From: Oscillospiraceae bacterium
GTDB lineage: Bacteria; Bacillota; Clostridia; Oscillospirales; CAG-272
Direction: 5' to 3'
Length of the DNA stretch: 64,000 nucleotides
Assembly: GCA_015063845.1 (NCBI GenBank)
Contig: SVTJ01000002.1
Coordinates: 62,001 to 126,000, forward strand
The notes beneath the pieces are model-generated. The model had not been told where the DNA came from. It did not search any database and saw only the letters and a program-made list of their open reading frames with translations. Below are positions 40,738-49,525 of the stretch, piece by piece; the first letter of the stretch is position 1, and each line of letters starts with the position of its first letter. Position numbers and translations under genes: made by a program.

Positions 40738-40772
40738 CCCTGACATGATTTGTCAGGGTTTAGTGTTAAAAT
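40738..40772 (+). promoter_or_regulatory. GACA-N5-TGTC regulatory promoter of the first HTH regulator
   Basis: CCCTGACATGATTTGTCAGGG at 40738-40758 is a palindrome built on GACA-N5-TGTC. Exactly 12 bases after TGTC comes TAAAAT (40767-40772) as -10. The palindrome covers the -35 position, and the start codon of the HTH gene follows at 40796. Confidence 0.75.
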
Positions 40773-40795
40773 TTGAGCAAAGAGGGGAGGGGAGA

Positions 40796-41143
40796 ATGTT
40801 GAACAGCGCTGAACGTCGCGAACGCTTAATAAGAATTTTAATATTAAGAGGACATGCTACGCTCAGCGAGCTTTCAACTGAACTTGAGGTGTGTGAGCGT
40901 ACAATAATGCGAGATGTGGATATATTAAGCACAAGCGCACCTATCTTTACGATTGTTGGTAGATATGGAGGTGTATACATAGATAAGACCAATCTGAAAA
41001 ACCAACCTCATCTAAAGGATCGGGAGATTGCATTGTTAGAAAAAATTGTACGAGATATTGAGGAAACATCTTTTTGCTCATTAAACGAAGGCGAGATTAA
41101 GTTGCTTAAGGAAATTATAATTGTATATTCAAGGAAAAAGTAA
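40796..41143 (+). CDS. Small DeoR/WYL-type HTH regulator (HTH_11), island regulator A
   Basis: A 115-aa protein with an HTH_11 winged helix (about residues 7-65: ATLSELSTELEVCERTIMRDVDIL, wing GRYGGVYI) and a short helical tail. It lacks the WYL sensor domain of larger relatives. It is homologous in layout to regulator B at 57997-58350. ATG 40796 follows GGGGAGGGGAG. The GACA-N5-TGTC palindrome in its promoter matches that of regulator B, which points to autoregulation. Confidence 0.85.
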   Translation: MLNSAERRERLIRILILRGHATLSELSTELEVCERTIMRDVDILSTSAPIFTIVGRYGGVYIDKTNLKNQPHLKDREIALLEKIVRDIEETSFCSLNEGEIKLLKEIIIVYSRKK

Positions 41144-41158
41144 AAACCGATTGATGAG

Positions 41159-42259
41159 TTATCTTGCAATTACTTGGATTGCAATTATGAGAGAGATCAA
41201 AGCACCAAAATATGCAAAAGAAAATGCGGTTGTTGATGCTTCGGTTTCGTTTTCGGACAGCACACCATATGCGGGACTGCTTGTCATTCCGCCTGCAATT
41301 ATAAAGGGAGAACCCTCTCGTTTGCGGGCAAAGAATAATTTGCATAATAGCACACCCGTAAGGATCGCGCTTATCGTAATTATAATTCCATATATGATTA
41401 AACGCACATCTAAGCTCATAGCCTGCGTGCCTGTGGAGTATCCCGTTCCGGCAAAAAAGAGCGCTAATCCTAAATTTCTGAAATTATTTAAGTGTTCTTT
41501 TGACAAAGATATTTGGTGTCGTATAAGCAAGCCTATGAGCAGTCCTACGATCAGAATTGAGGCGGTGCTGCCAATCGATATGTTCAGCAACGTTATTTTA
41601 AGAGCACCTATAATATTTCCTATAAGCGCTACAACACACAGCAGTATCAATTCATAATAAGATTTATTTTCGGCGGTAGATGTAAGTGCCGTTTTTTCTT
41701 TTTTTGGCGGAGATTTTGATGAAATGATCTGAGCGAATGAAACTGTCAAGCAAACGCCGAACAAATAGGAACTGCCATAGCCCCAGATAATACTTGCGCT
41801 ATCATTAGCGTTCAGCTCGCACGCGCTTGAAAGGGCGGGTGTGCTTGTGAGCGCACCGCAAAGAGCGCCGAGCAGGGAAGAGCGGTTAACTGTTCTGTCA
41901 AGAACAGATATTAACTTCATTGCAACAACTCCGGCGGCGCTCATCAATGCGCCTATTATAAATGCACGTAATGATCCCTTTGAATTTCTTTTGAGTGAAA
42001 TTCCTGTTTGTATGCCTATAACAGATACAAACAACGAAGAGCCAAGCCTTGAAAATATCTTCATTGAGTTTTGTGCATCATTAAGCAAATACTCAGGCAG
42101 CGTAGGAATGTGTGCCATGAGTGCGCCTACGGCGATGGCGGCAAACAGCACACCAGCAATTCCAAGGGAGATTTTATATACACGGATACGCCCAACGGCA
42201 AATCCGAGAATAATTATAAAAAACAAGAGGCAAAAGGGGGAAAAAAGAATATGTATCAT
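41159..42259 (-). CDS. AspT/YidE-type (AAEx) membrane transporter
   Basis: A 366-aa polytopic protein with about ten helices in two inverted halves, each carrying the family loop: GALCGALTSTPALSSA (about 132-147) and GGMTSSPAYGV (about 326-336). These are signatures of aspartate:alanine exchanger relatives. It lacks the central TrkA-C domains found in AspT, so it is a compact variant. It starts 15 bases after the holin gene ends and is therefore in the XhlA-holin operon. Substrate unknown. Confidence 0.8.
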   Translation of the reverse strand: MIHILFSPFCLLFFIIILGFAVGRIRVYKISLGIAGVLFAAIAVGALMAHIPTLPEYLLNDAQNSMKIFSRLGSSLFVSVIGIQTGISLKRNSKGSLRAFIIGALMSAAGVVAMKLISVLDRTVNRSSLLGALCGALTSTPALSSACELNANDSASIIWGYGSSYLFGVCLTVSFAQIISSKSPPKKEKTALTSTAENKSYYELILLCVVALIGNIIGALKITLLNISIGSTASILIVGLLIGLLIRHQISLSKEHLNNFRNLGLALFFAGTGYSTGTQAMSLDVRLIIYGIIITISAILTGVLLCKLFFARKREGSPFIIAGGMTSSPAYGVLSENETEASTTAFSFAYFGALISLIIAIQVIAR

Positions 42260-42274
42260 TGAAACCTTTCCGAA

Positions 42275-42562
42275 TTACTCTTTCTTATTTGATTGAACGT
42301 ATAGCTGATTAAAGTAAACGCTGGCACCTGCAGACAGAATACCCTGCGTTACCGATGTAAATATTGCGAAGGCAACGTCCTTAAGCGAGGATATGTTGCT
42401 TGTAGCAATTACCCACGAAGCGGATAGGACAACAGAAATGATTCCCAAAGTAATAGGGATAAGCGTGTCAGACAATCGACTTTTCTTGAGTCCTATGCCT
42501 ACAGCGTACAGTACGGGTATCAGAATGAGGAGCTCGGGTTTTATAAATTCTTCAAAACTCAT
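42275..42562 (-). CDS. Phage-type holin, Hol44 (superfamily V) like
   Basis: A 95-aa small membrane protein starting MSFEEFIKPELLILIPVLYAVG, with three predicted helices and SVTQGILSAGASVYFNQ near the C-terminus, typical of the Hol44 holin family. ATG 42562 is chosen because GAGGAG is correctly spaced; an ATG at 42577 is in frame but has no ribosome site. It follows the XhlA-like gene. Holins open the membrane for lysins or, as in TcdE, for toxin export. Confidence 0.83.
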   Translation of the reverse strand: MSFEEFIKPELLILIPVLYAVGIGLKKSRLSDTLIPITLGIISVVLSASWVIATSNISSLKDVAFAIFTSVTQGILSAGASVYFNQLYVQSNKKE

Positions 42563-42573
42563 ATCTTTACTCC

Positions 42574-42864
42574 TCATGTAAGAATCATTCCGATAACGGC
42601 AGATATAAGTCCGCCCGCAAGAGCGGCAATTATAGCGGTAACGATCTGCTGTATTCGTGCTCTCGGCTGACCTTCGATATCATCTATCTTCTGCTCGTGT
42701 CGTGCCAGGTGCTCGTTTGTGTGCTTCAGCTCAGTGGCAAGAGTGACGAGGGTTTCGTTCATTGTGCGTATCTCTGCCTGAACGGCTTTGAATTCCGATA
42801 CGTCTCGTTCCAACGTTCTCAAACGCTGCTCGTGTCTCTCCAAAATGATCTGTGCATCTTCCAT
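42574..42864 (-). CDS. XhlA-like hemolysin/holin partner
   Basis: A 96-aa protein with a long amphipathic coiled coil (about residues 3-62; ILERHEQRLRTLERDVSEF, HTNEHLARHEQKIDDIE) and one C-terminal membrane helix (about 73-94). This is the layout of XhlA, which works with the holin XhlB and an amidase in PBSX-like phage lysis. ATG 42864 has AAAGGAG upstream. First gene of the XhlA-holin-transporter operon, under a GACA-N5-TGTC promoter. Confidence 0.82.
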   Translation of the reverse strand: MEDAQIILERHEQRLRTLERDVSEFKAVQAEIRTMNETLVTLATELKHTNEHLARHEQKIDDIEGQPRARIQQIVTAIIAALAGGLISAVIGMILT

Positions 42865-42909
42865 GAGATTTCTCCTTTCTATAATAACATTTAGCTTGGC
42901 TGTACCTGT

Positions 42910-42940
42910 ATTATAGAGGTTAATGTGGACAACTACTGTC
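42910..42940 (-). promoter_or_regulatory. GACA-N5-TGTC regulatory promoter of the XhlA-holin operon
   Basis: On the - strand GACAGTAGTTGTC (42940-42928) is followed after exactly 12 bases by TATAAT (42915-42910). The start codon is at 42864. A -35 box of sigma-A type is absent; the palindrome takes its place. Confidence 0.75.
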
Positions 42941-42950
42941 GTATTTAAAA

Positions 42951-42991
42951 TAAAAAAACGCATTGGATAAGAAAAATTCAAATCCAATGCG
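42951..42991 (-). terminator. Intrinsic terminator upstream of the XhlA promoter
   Basis: A 10-bp stem, CGCATTGGAT with ATCCAATGCG, is followed on the - strand by seven T residues. It ends the transcript of the gene at 43104-43745. Confidence 0.8.
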
Positions 42992-43103
42992 GTAAAACTA
43001 TTCAGTTTTTGTTGGGAGGAGAGAAGTACACCGTGTATTCGTTAATTAACACACAGAACTATCCCCCTGTGTTACTGTGTTAAGGTGTATGAAAGTCAAT
43101 TTT

Positions 43104-43745
43104 TTAATTTATTTCAGGCGATAAACTCTCGTTTAATGTGGTTGTTGGGTGTAAATTTTGCCAAAATTGCGTGTATATTAAGGCTGTGTCTTCGAATATA
43201 GGGTAAACTTCATCTATAAGGGCCTTGTTATCAATGTATACAAAATACATAATGGTATTATCCGTATCAGAACAACCTATGATATAATATAGTTTCTCAC
43301 CGTTTATACGAGACTTGGTGTCAACAAGTCGGTATTGGCGAAGATTTGCATTTTGTAATATATAATCATCTCCAAAATCCGTACCCAACTTCAAAATCTC
43401 ATCTCGTTTAGCGACATAAATGTCGGGATCATAGATAGCTCCTGCGGCGATAATTACATATTTATGAACACCAAATGAGGAATCTTTATAATAGAAATCG
43501 AGATGATTTGCATTTTCACAGATATCTTTATATTTGGGTATATAGTCAGATGCAATTTTACCATATCTGTTAAATCCAATGCCGAAATTCATATAAGATT
43601 CGTTCTCATAGAATTCCACACCATGATGTACCTCACTGTGAAAGCTCGGAAAGAAATATCGCATCAAAAACAAAGTTATTAACAGCAGGGAAAGAATTAT
43701 TAAAAGTATGGTTCTTTTTTTAAATCTTGTTGTTTTGCTTTTCAT
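43104..43745 (-). CDS. Membrane-anchored protein of unknown family, island paralogue
   Basis: A 213-aa protein with an N-terminal membrane helix (about residues 11-29) and an extracytoplasmic domain. It is homologous to the protein at 1078-1680 (shared YGKIAS-x-Y-x-PKY-x-D, RDEILKLGTDFG, DTDNTIMYFV). ATG 43745 is chosen for GGAGGAG upstream. It lies 31 bases after a BIG2 gene and seems cotranscribed with it and DUF1906. Function unknown; a core copy plus an island copy suggests host-derived cargo or a decoy. Confidence 0.78.
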   Translation of the reverse strand: MKSKTTRFKKRTILLIILSLLLITLFLMRYFFPSFHSEVHHGVEFYENESYMNFGIGFNRYGKIASDYIPKYKDICENANHLDFYYKDSSFGVHKYVIIAAGAIYDPDIYVAKRDEILKLGTDFGDDYILQNANLRQYRLVDTKSRINGEKLYYIIGCSDTDNTIMYFVYIDNKALIDEVYPIFEDTALIYTQFWQNLHPTTTLNESLSPEIN

Positions 43746-43776
43746 ACTCTCCTCCATATTCTTGATGTGTGGTTGT

Positions 43777-45396
43777 TTACTGGTTTAGAATATTTATTAA
43801 GTCCTCATAATATGCGTGAGGCGCATCACGATTATTTGTTCTTACGTATTCATTTATGCTTTCATGAATATTAGTGCCTTGACTTAATATCTCGTTTACG
43901 TAATGTAGGCAATTATTGTTAAGCAAATTCCATTTTCCATTGTAATCATTATTTGGATTTGCCGCGATGCTTTTAGCTGTTTCTAAACTTCCTCTATAGT
44001 TGCCACACAAAATAATGTGGTGCATTTTTTCTTGAACTAAATACTCATCTTTACGTTCCTCGCTGATAGGAATACATTCAATAAACGAATCTGTCGGAGT
44101 AGTTCCTCGGAATTGTGTTTTGAACCAACCCCCATCGTCTCCTCGAATAAGCAAAAGGGCATGTCCTACGACTGGAATGTCATCATGAGCGCACAAATAG
44201 ATAATTTTATGCCTACCATTTCGAACCCATTGTTCATATGCAAATGGCGGAAATCCCTGAGATTCTCTTAAACAATCCTTTTCACTATTACTATATTTGA
44301 ATCCCAATTCCCACCACATTTCATTTCCAATTTCCGGAAGGGTTATTACCGTAAGAGTACAATCACCGTAAACATTGCTTCCATCAGTAGCCGTTGCTCT
44401 AATTGTTGTTGTGCCAGGTGCTATTCCCGTGACACCACCTGTTGCATTGACAGTGGCAACAGCTTCGTTTGTGCTAGACCACCTTACGGAGTTTGAAGCG
44501 GTAAAGGGTTCTATGATAGCTTGCAAGCTGGTATATGCACCAAGAACTATTGTTCTTGAAGAAGGATCTATTGTTATAGAAGTTGTTGATGCTGCACGTA
44601 CAACATTAATAGCAACCCTTGTAAAGATCCTGCCGCTATCGCAAGCAGTAGCGGTGATCACGGCAGAACCCTCTGCCAGAGCACTTACCAAACCGCTGTT
44701 ACTTATAACAGTAGCGACACTTGAATTGCTACTCGACCAACAAACATTGGGGTTGGTTGCGTCCGTAGGTGTTATGATTGCTCGTGCAAAGAATGAATTT
44801 CCTATATTGATGTTATTGTTTTCGTCGACTACATCTTCATCCAATCTGATGGATATTGATCGCACAAGGACATCTCCTGTAACAGTTACGAGACAACGTG
44901 CACTTATGTTGGGATTGCTAGTTGACGTTGCGGTGATATATGTATCTCCTGTGGAGATGCCACAGACAGTTCCATCCTCACCAACGTATGCTATGTGTTC
45001 ATTATCACTCGACCACGTTACAGACTTATTCGACGCATTTGAAGGAGCAACTGTAGCAACAAGTACGTCGCTTGTATCTTCTTCGATGGAAAGAGAAGAG
45101 GTATTCAAAGATATGGAAGTTACAGGGATATTGCTATTTACCGTAACTGTAATATAATCGCTACATTCACTTCCATCTGTTGCTGTAGCGTAGATGTTTG
45201 CCGTGCCAAGCGAATTTGCGTAAATATATCCGGTGGATTCATTGACACTTGCCACATTGGGATTGTTGCTGTGCCATACCACATCAGTGCAATCAGCGTC
45301 GGAAGGACTTACCTCTGCAGATGCGTAGTAATACCAATCTCCGACCTTCAATGTGAGTGCTTTTGGGGTGACAGTAACTGAATTTATACAAGTCAT
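43777..45396 (-). CDS. BIG2 protein 1: four Ig-like domains with a permuted papain-like C-terminus
   Basis: A 539-aa protein without signal peptide or membrane anchor. Four bacterial Ig-like (BIG2) domains occupy about residues 3-350, each with a V-x-WxSxN-x-x-VAxV core. The C-terminal 187 residues differ from the other BIG2 proteins here and contain VVGHALLLIRGDDGGWF (His412) and NNNCLHYVNEIL (Cys496). A His before an Asn-Cys pair in this spacing resembles permuted NlpC/P60 or LRAT-like thiol enzymes; that is a fold guess. Preceded by AAAGGAG. Likely cotranscribed with DUF1906 upstream. Confidence 0.8.
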   Translation of the reverse strand: MTCINSVTVTPKALTLKVGDWYYYASAEVSPSDADCTDVVWHSNNPNVASVNESTGYIYANSLGTANIYATATDGSECSDYITVTVNSNIPVTSISLNTSSLSIEEDTSDVLVATVAPSNASNKSVTWSSDNEHIAYVGEDGTVCGISTGDTYITATSTSNPNISARCLVTVTGDVLVRSISIRLDEDVVDENNNINIGNSFFARAIITPTDATNPNVCWSSSNSSVATVISNSGLVSALAEGSAVITATACDSGRIFTRVAINVVRAASTTSITIDPSSRTIVLGAYTSLQAIIEPFTASNSVRWSSTNEAVATVNATGGVTGIAPGTTTIRATATDGSNVYGDCTLTVITLPEIGNEMWWELGFKYSNSEKDCLRESQGFPPFAYEQWVRNGRHKIIYLCAHDDIPVVGHALLLIRGDDGGWFKTQFRGTTPTDSFIECIPISEERKDEYLVQEKMHHIILCGNYRGSLETAKSIAANPNNDYNGKWNLLNNNCLHYVNEILSQGTNIHESINEYVRTNNRDAPHAYYEDLINILNQ

Positions 45397-45446
45397 TTTT
45401 ATTCTCCTTTATTATATCATATGATTGTTTTTATTTCAAGTATTTG

Positions 45447-46250
45447 TTAAAACATTTTGGTAATAACGATATTAGCATTTCTAATCAAATTAAGATTAAA
45501 TGTCGTTATTTGTCCCATATCGTCCTCTATGGGGTGGCAGTCCTTTCCATACTGCCAGATAGCTATCTCTCGGCGAGTGATAGCAGAGGGCGCGAAGGGT
45601 CTCCAATTATCGGGGTGAATAAGGTGTGATGTGGTTATGCCGTCGTATTCGGCAACGGTGGGCGCAACAGCCCAAATAAGACACTTGTTAAAAATATCTG
45701 TTTCAATTCGCGTGGCTCTACTAAATTCACGGTCGAACGAGTATTTAGCATCCGTATTTGCCTTGAATCCAGGGGTATATCCTTCTTCTATAAGAGCTTT
45801 TGTGTATCCTATCATAAACTCCGAGGTAACATTTTCGGCTTCATTGATTTCAAGAAAGATTGCCTTTCCTACCGGAATGCCGAGTTCAAAAGCACATACA
45901 TCAATCTTCTTGGCAAGTGCCGCTCCCTGTTCTTCGGTGAGCTTTTCACCACTGTCATCAATGTAGACGGGAGCAATCTTGCAGCCCTTACCATGGAGGA
46001 ACTTTATCTCATCCTTGGTAAGACATCCTTCACCGTTGATGTGTCTTCCAAAAAAGTTGGGATATATCTTGTTGCGCACTATCCACTCGAACTCCGATAT
46101 GTTGTTTTGGAGCAGATCGTTTGCTTGCGTTTTTGAATCAACTCCGAAGAGGAGACGATCCACCGTTGTCTCAACAACAGGCTGTATAACGGAAGAGGAA
46201 ATCATTCCTGCTTCTTTCATCATTTTTTTGTAAGCATTTCTACATGCCAT
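45447..46250 (-). CDS. DUF1906-type glycoside hydrolase-like protein (phage lysin type)
   Basis: A 267-aa protein with a TIM-barrel domain of the DUF1906/Rv2525c-like group related to GH25. After a 60-residue lead-in, FFGRHINGEGCLTKDEIKFLH, CKIAPVYID and KAIFLEINEAENV mark the strand-end acidic residues; IAIWQYGKDCH lies near the C-terminus. No signal peptide, as in phage endolysins. Its first codons (MACRNAY) recur as short relics before BIG2 proteins 2 and 3. It is driven by a GACA-N5-TGTC promoter and is the natural lytic partner of the holin pair 3 kb away. Confidence 0.78.
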   Translation of the reverse strand: MACRNAYKKMMKEAGMISSSVIQPVVETTVDRLLFGVDSKTQANDLLQNNISEFEWIVRNKIYPNFFGRHINGEGCLTKDEIKFLHGKGCKIAPVYIDDSGEKLTEEQGAALAKKIDVCAFELGIPVGKAIFLEINEAENVTSEFMIGYTKALIEEGYTPGFKANTDAKYSFDREFSRATRIETDIFNKCLIWAVAPTVAEYDGITTSHLIHPDNWRPFAPSAITRREIAIWQYGKDCHPIEDDMGQITTFNLNLIRNANIVITKMF

Positions 46251-46308
46251 AATTTTAATTCTCCTTTTTAAATATAATTTTTTGAATTTTGTTTGCAGCT
46301 GCAGGTAT

Positions 46309-46339
46309 ATTGTAATGCCTAATTATGACAAGTACTGTC
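46309..46339 (-). promoter_or_regulatory. GACA-N5-TGTC regulatory promoter of the DUF1906-BIG2 operon
   Basis: On the - strand GACAGTACTTGTC (46339-46327) is followed after exactly 12 bases by TACAAT (46314-46309). It lies between divergent genes. Confidence 0.75.
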
Positions 46340-46351
46340 GTAAATAAAATA

Positions 46352-46380
46352 TTGACAAAAAATATTTTTCAGTGTATAAT
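46352..46380 (+). promoter_or_regulatory. Promoter of the BspA-like lipoprotein gene
   Basis: TTGACA at 46352-46357 and TATAAT at 46375-46380, both perfect, with a 17-base spacer. The GACA-N5-TGTC site ends 12 bases upstream of the -35 box. Confidence 0.8.
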
Positions 46381-46408
46381 ACAAACAGTACATACACGGA
46401 GGTGTTTT

Positions 46409-47443
46409 ATGAAAAAATTTGCATGTTTACTGTTGGCTATGGTTTTGTTTATAACATTATTCTCAGGATGTAATTCACAGAGTAATGAAGACAAAAATGG
46501 CGTACAAAATGATGGTGACAACAAATCTGATGATAATATAGATAATAATGCGCAACAGAAAGAAGATACTAATCCTATAAAAGAAAGTCCAGTTGAGGAT
46601 TTTGAATATCAAGTTAATGGTGGAAATGTTATAATTACAAAATATAAGGGGGTCGATACGCTAGTAGGCATTCCTGAAAAAATAGAACAAAAAGATGTTG
46701 TTCAAATTGAAGAAGCTGCCTTTAAGGGAAACACAAATATTGTTTCAGTAAGTTTTCCTAATACGATTGTTTCTATAGGGCATCAAGCGTTTGCGCAATG
46801 TGCTTCGTTGACAACTGTGAAACTTTCTGATACATTAGAAACAATACATGGCGAAGCATTTAGAGATTGTACAAATCTTTCTACAATTACATTGCCACAA
46901 ACATTAACTGCTATATATGCAAATGCTTTTGTGAATTGTGCATCGTTGAAAGAAATAAAGATTCCTAAAGGGGTATTGGAATGGGGGACGCAGACTTTTG
47001 CGTATTCCGGTCTTGAACGCGTGGAGTTTGAACAAGGTCTTGTGTCAATCGGAAGTTATGCTTTTCTTAAGACAAAAATCAAGCAAATTACTATTCCTTC
47101 TAGCGTAAAAACTATAGATGTCGCTGCCTTTAGTCATTGTTTGGAGTTGGAGTCCGTTGTTCTTAATGAAGGTGTTGAAACGATATCGCCATCCGCGTTT
47201 GCATCAAATACTAGATTAATTGAATTTGTTGTTCCTGCGTCGGTAAAAGATATTCACGAACTTGTCTTTGATAAGTGTACGGCGCTTGAAGCGGTGAGAT
47301 TTGAAGGTAATGCCCCTGATAAATATATTTACGAAGGCTCGTCATATAAGGCGGAAGGTGTAAATTATACCATCTATTATCATAGCGCCGCACAGGGATT
47401 TACATCTCCTGTATGGAATGGATATAAAACAGAAATTTGGTAA
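46409..47443 (+). CDS. Lipoprotein with BspA-type leucine-rich repeats
   Basis: A 344-aa lipoprotein: signal peptide with lipobox FSGC (Cys20), an Asn/Asp-rich linker (about 21-60), then LRR_5 repeats (about 85-310) of the pattern I-x-x-x-AFxxCxxLxxVxLPxxLxxI. BspA-like repeats usually bind host or partner proteins. It is divergent from the DUF1906 gene. Its first 25 codons and upstream region are nearly copied at 49626 before a protein of a different fold. GGAGGT precedes ATG. Confidence 0.9.
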   Translation: MKKFACLLLAMVLFITLFSGCNSQSNEDKNGVQNDGDNKSDDNIDNNAQQKEDTNPIKESPVEDFEYQVNGGNVIITKYKGVDTLVGIPEKIEQKDVVQIEEAAFKGNTNIVSVSFPNTIVSIGHQAFAQCASLTTVKLSDTLETIHGEAFRDCTNLSTITLPQTLTAIYANAFVNCASLKEIKIPKGVLEWGTQTFAYSGLERVEFEQGLVSIGSYAFLKTKIKQITIPSSVKTIDVAAFSHCLELESVVLNEGVETISPSAFASNTRLIEFVVPASVKDIHELVFDKCTALEAVRFEGNAPDKYIYEGSSYKAEGVNYTIYYHSAAQGFTSPVWNGYKTEIW

Positions 47444-47481
47444 CAAAGAGTGCTCAGGATATTCCTGGGCATTCTTTGTTA
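47441..47481. terminator. Bidirectional intrinsic terminator
   Basis: A stem of about 17 bp, AACAAAGAGTGCTCAGGA with TCCTGGGCATTCTTTGTT (two G-T type mismatches) and a 3-base loop, lies between convergent genes. Confidence 0.75.
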
Positions 47482-47491
47482 CTTGTTAGCT

Positions 47492-49414
47492 TTACTTGTA
47501 TTTGTTACAAATGTCTTTTACCGATATAGGTGCTCCTGATTCTAACATAATATAAGTTTTATAATTGTCAGCGTTGACTCTGTTGTATATGCTGATATGT
47601 CCAAGATTGGGAGGCGTGAAGATATCAAAGAAGTCTTGGACTGTGGATACAATCACACCGGCTATGGGAGAAACCCAGTTAAAAAACTTGTTGGTGAGAT
47701 TGTTAGAAGTTAAATAGTCATCCAAAAATCCAGAAACTGTGCTTGATGTTGCATTTGCAATTGAACCAGAATAAAATAAAAGTTGATATGCTTGAACGCC
47801 ACGTGATATTGCCGATGTAACATCGGAGTAAGTGTCGGAAAATATTCCCAAAGCAGCATCCACAATATTAATAATAACTTTAGCCCCAAACACGTGCCGT
47901 TCAAAAGCGCCAGTCATTGAGTGTGCCCCAAACAACACTTCTGCTTCTGAATAATAATCTTCACGGTTATCAGTACTAACATTGGTATAATATGTTATTG
48001 TGTCATCTGGCCAGACCTTGAAAAATTGAGGTTTTTTGCCAAAAATTTTTTCATATACGTTGTCTTTGAAAAACAGCAGAGCTTTATTCGTATAAAAAGG
48101 GCAGTGTTTTACATAATGTTCTACTCCCAAGGGATCAAACAAATATATGTATGCGAGTTGTTCTTCTGTGAAGTTTTGATCTAGATTATAAAGATTTCTG
48201 TCATAAGCACTGTCGGGTATAGTCATGGAAGCATCAGGGTTGCCCAAATCATATTCGATGCTTTTCCAGACTCGGCCATTGTTAAAGGTAATATTGAAAT
48301 AATATTTTCCACCGTAACTATCATAAGCACTTTGGGTTATATAGACACTGCTACGAGTATCTGCCGGTGTAACAGTAAGGATGCACTCGGCTTTTTTGTA
48401 TCCATCAACAGTAATGACGGTAATTGTTGTTTCACCTGGTGCAATTGCGGTTACACACCCATTTTTTACTGTGGCGACAGAGGTGTTGCTACTTGACCAC
48501 ATCACAGATTTATTGGTCGCATTATAAGGAACAACCCAATGCAAAAAACATTTATCGTTGCCTGCCTCCATCGTGTATGTGCTAGCTTCTATATCAATTC
48601 CTGTTACATAAATCCTTCGCACAGTAATAGTAACGCTAGCACTAACTCCGCTGCCATCACAAGCAGTAGCGGTAATCACAGCAGAACCCTCTGCCAGAGT
48701 AGTTACCAGACCGGTGTTGCTTATAACAGTAGCAACACTAGGATTGCTACTCGACCACGAAACGCAATGATTGGTTGCATCTGTAGGTGTTATAATTGCT
48801 CGTGCAAAGAATGAATTTCCTATATCGATGTTATTGTTTTCATCAATTTCATCTCCATCCAATCTGATGGAGATTGACTGTACAAGAATATCACCAGTAA
48901 CGGTTACGTGACAATGTGCACTTATGTTGGGGTTGCTATTGGAAGTTGCAGTAATATATGTATCTCCGGTGGACATGCCGCAAACTGTTCCATCCTCTCC
49001 AACAAAAGCGACACCTTCATTGTCACTAGACCAAGTTACGGAAGAATCGGATGCGTTGAGAGGATAAACGGTAGCCACGAGCAAATTGCTTGTTCCTTCT
49101 TCGATAGAAAGGGAAGAGTTGTTCAACGATACCATAGTGACAGGGATAGTGTCACTTACGGTAACCGTCATACAATCGCAGCATTCGCTGCCATCTGTTG
49201 TAGTAGCATAAATGGTTGTTGTGCCAAGCGAGTTGGCGAAGATGTATCCGTTCGATTCGTTTACACTTGCAATATCAGGGTCGTCGCTGTGCCACACCAC
49301 ATCGGTGCAATCAGCGTCGGAAGGAGTGATTTCGGCACAGGCACAGTAGTACCAATCTCCGACCTTAAGAGTGATTGTTTTAGGGGTGACATTAATTGAA
49401 GTTATACAAGACAT
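47492..49414 (-). CDS. BIG2 protein 2: Ig-like domains with a variable C-terminus
   Basis: A 640-aa protein without signal peptide. Residues 1-272 (three BIG2 domains) are identical or almost so to BIG2 protein 3; a fourth, different BIG2 domain (about 273-355) and a 285-residue C-terminal region follow. The C-terminal region has FDPLGVEHYVKH, FFKDNVYEKIFG, EVLFGAHSMTG and two hydrophobic stretches (about 520-565 and 590-612); it is a diverged homologue of the protein 3 C-terminus and of unknown function. GGAGGT precedes ATG 49414. Confidence 0.82.
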   Translation of the reverse strand: MSCITSINVTPKTITLKVGDWYYCACAEITPSDADCTDVVWHSDDPDIASVNESNGYIFANSLGTTTIYATTTDGSECCDCMTVTVSDTIPVTMVSLNNSSLSIEEGTSNLLVATVYPLNASDSSVTWSSDNEGVAFVGEDGTVCGMSTGDTYITATSNSNPNISAHCHVTVTGDILVQSISIRLDGDEIDENNNIDIGNSFFARAIITPTDATNHCVSWSSSNPSVATVISNTGLVTTLAEGSAVITATACDGSGVSASVTITVRRIYVTGIDIEASTYTMEAGNDKCFLHWVVPYNATNKSVMWSSSNTSVATVKNGCVTAIAPGETTITVITVDGYKKAECILTVTPADTRSSVYITQSAYDSYGGKYYFNITFNNGRVWKSIEYDLGNPDASMTIPDSAYDRNLYNLDQNFTEEQLAYIYLFDPLGVEHYVKHCPFYTNKALLFFKDNVYEKIFGKKPQFFKVWPDDTITYYTNVSTDNREDYYSEAEVLFGAHSMTGAFERHVFGAKVIINIVDAALGIFSDTYSDVTSAISRGVQAYQLLFYSGSIANATSSTVSGFLDDYLTSNNLTNKFFNWVSPIAGVIVSTVQDFFDIFTPPNLGHISIYNRVNADNYKTYIMLESGAPISVKDICNKYK

Positions 49415-49467
49415 AGTGCACCTCCTATATTTAAAAAATTTGTTCTGTAAGCATTTCTACATGCCAT
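49402..49467 (-). CDS. 21-codon leader ORF, relic of the DUF1906 start
   Basis: ATG 49467 with GGAG upstream opens MACRNAYRTNFLNIGGALCL, plus one residue, and stops 12 bases inside BIG2 gene 2. The first seven codons equal those of the DUF1906 gene at 46250. The overlap would allow translational coupling. An identical leader stands before BIG2 gene 3 (52961-53026). Confidence 0.5.
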   Translation of the reverse strand: MACRNAYRTNFLNIGGALCLV

Positions 49468-49525
49468 AATTTTAATTCTCCTTTTTAAATATAATTTTTT
49501 GAATTTTGTTTGCAGCTGCAGGTAT

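Larger units (their letters stand above)
46228..46493. repeat. Divergent-promoter unit, copy A
   Basis: This block holds the first codons of DUF1906, the GACA-N5-TGTC promoter, the divergent TTGACA promoter and the first codons of the lipoprotein. A closely similar block recurs at 49445-49710 (copy B), and its left 115 bases recur at 53004-53119 (copy C). Confidence 0.85.

Noticed and set aside
42574-42987. A longer N-terminus for the XhlA-like protein (start at 42987)
   Set aside because: The extension covers a terminator hairpin and the regulatory promoter and has no ribosome site, while ATG 42864 has AAAGGAG.
44375-45157. A 260-codon + strand frame, with similar frames at 48908-49399 and 52467-52958
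   Set aside because: They are antisense to the BIG2 genes and reflect their repetitive composition; no ribosome site or domain supports them.
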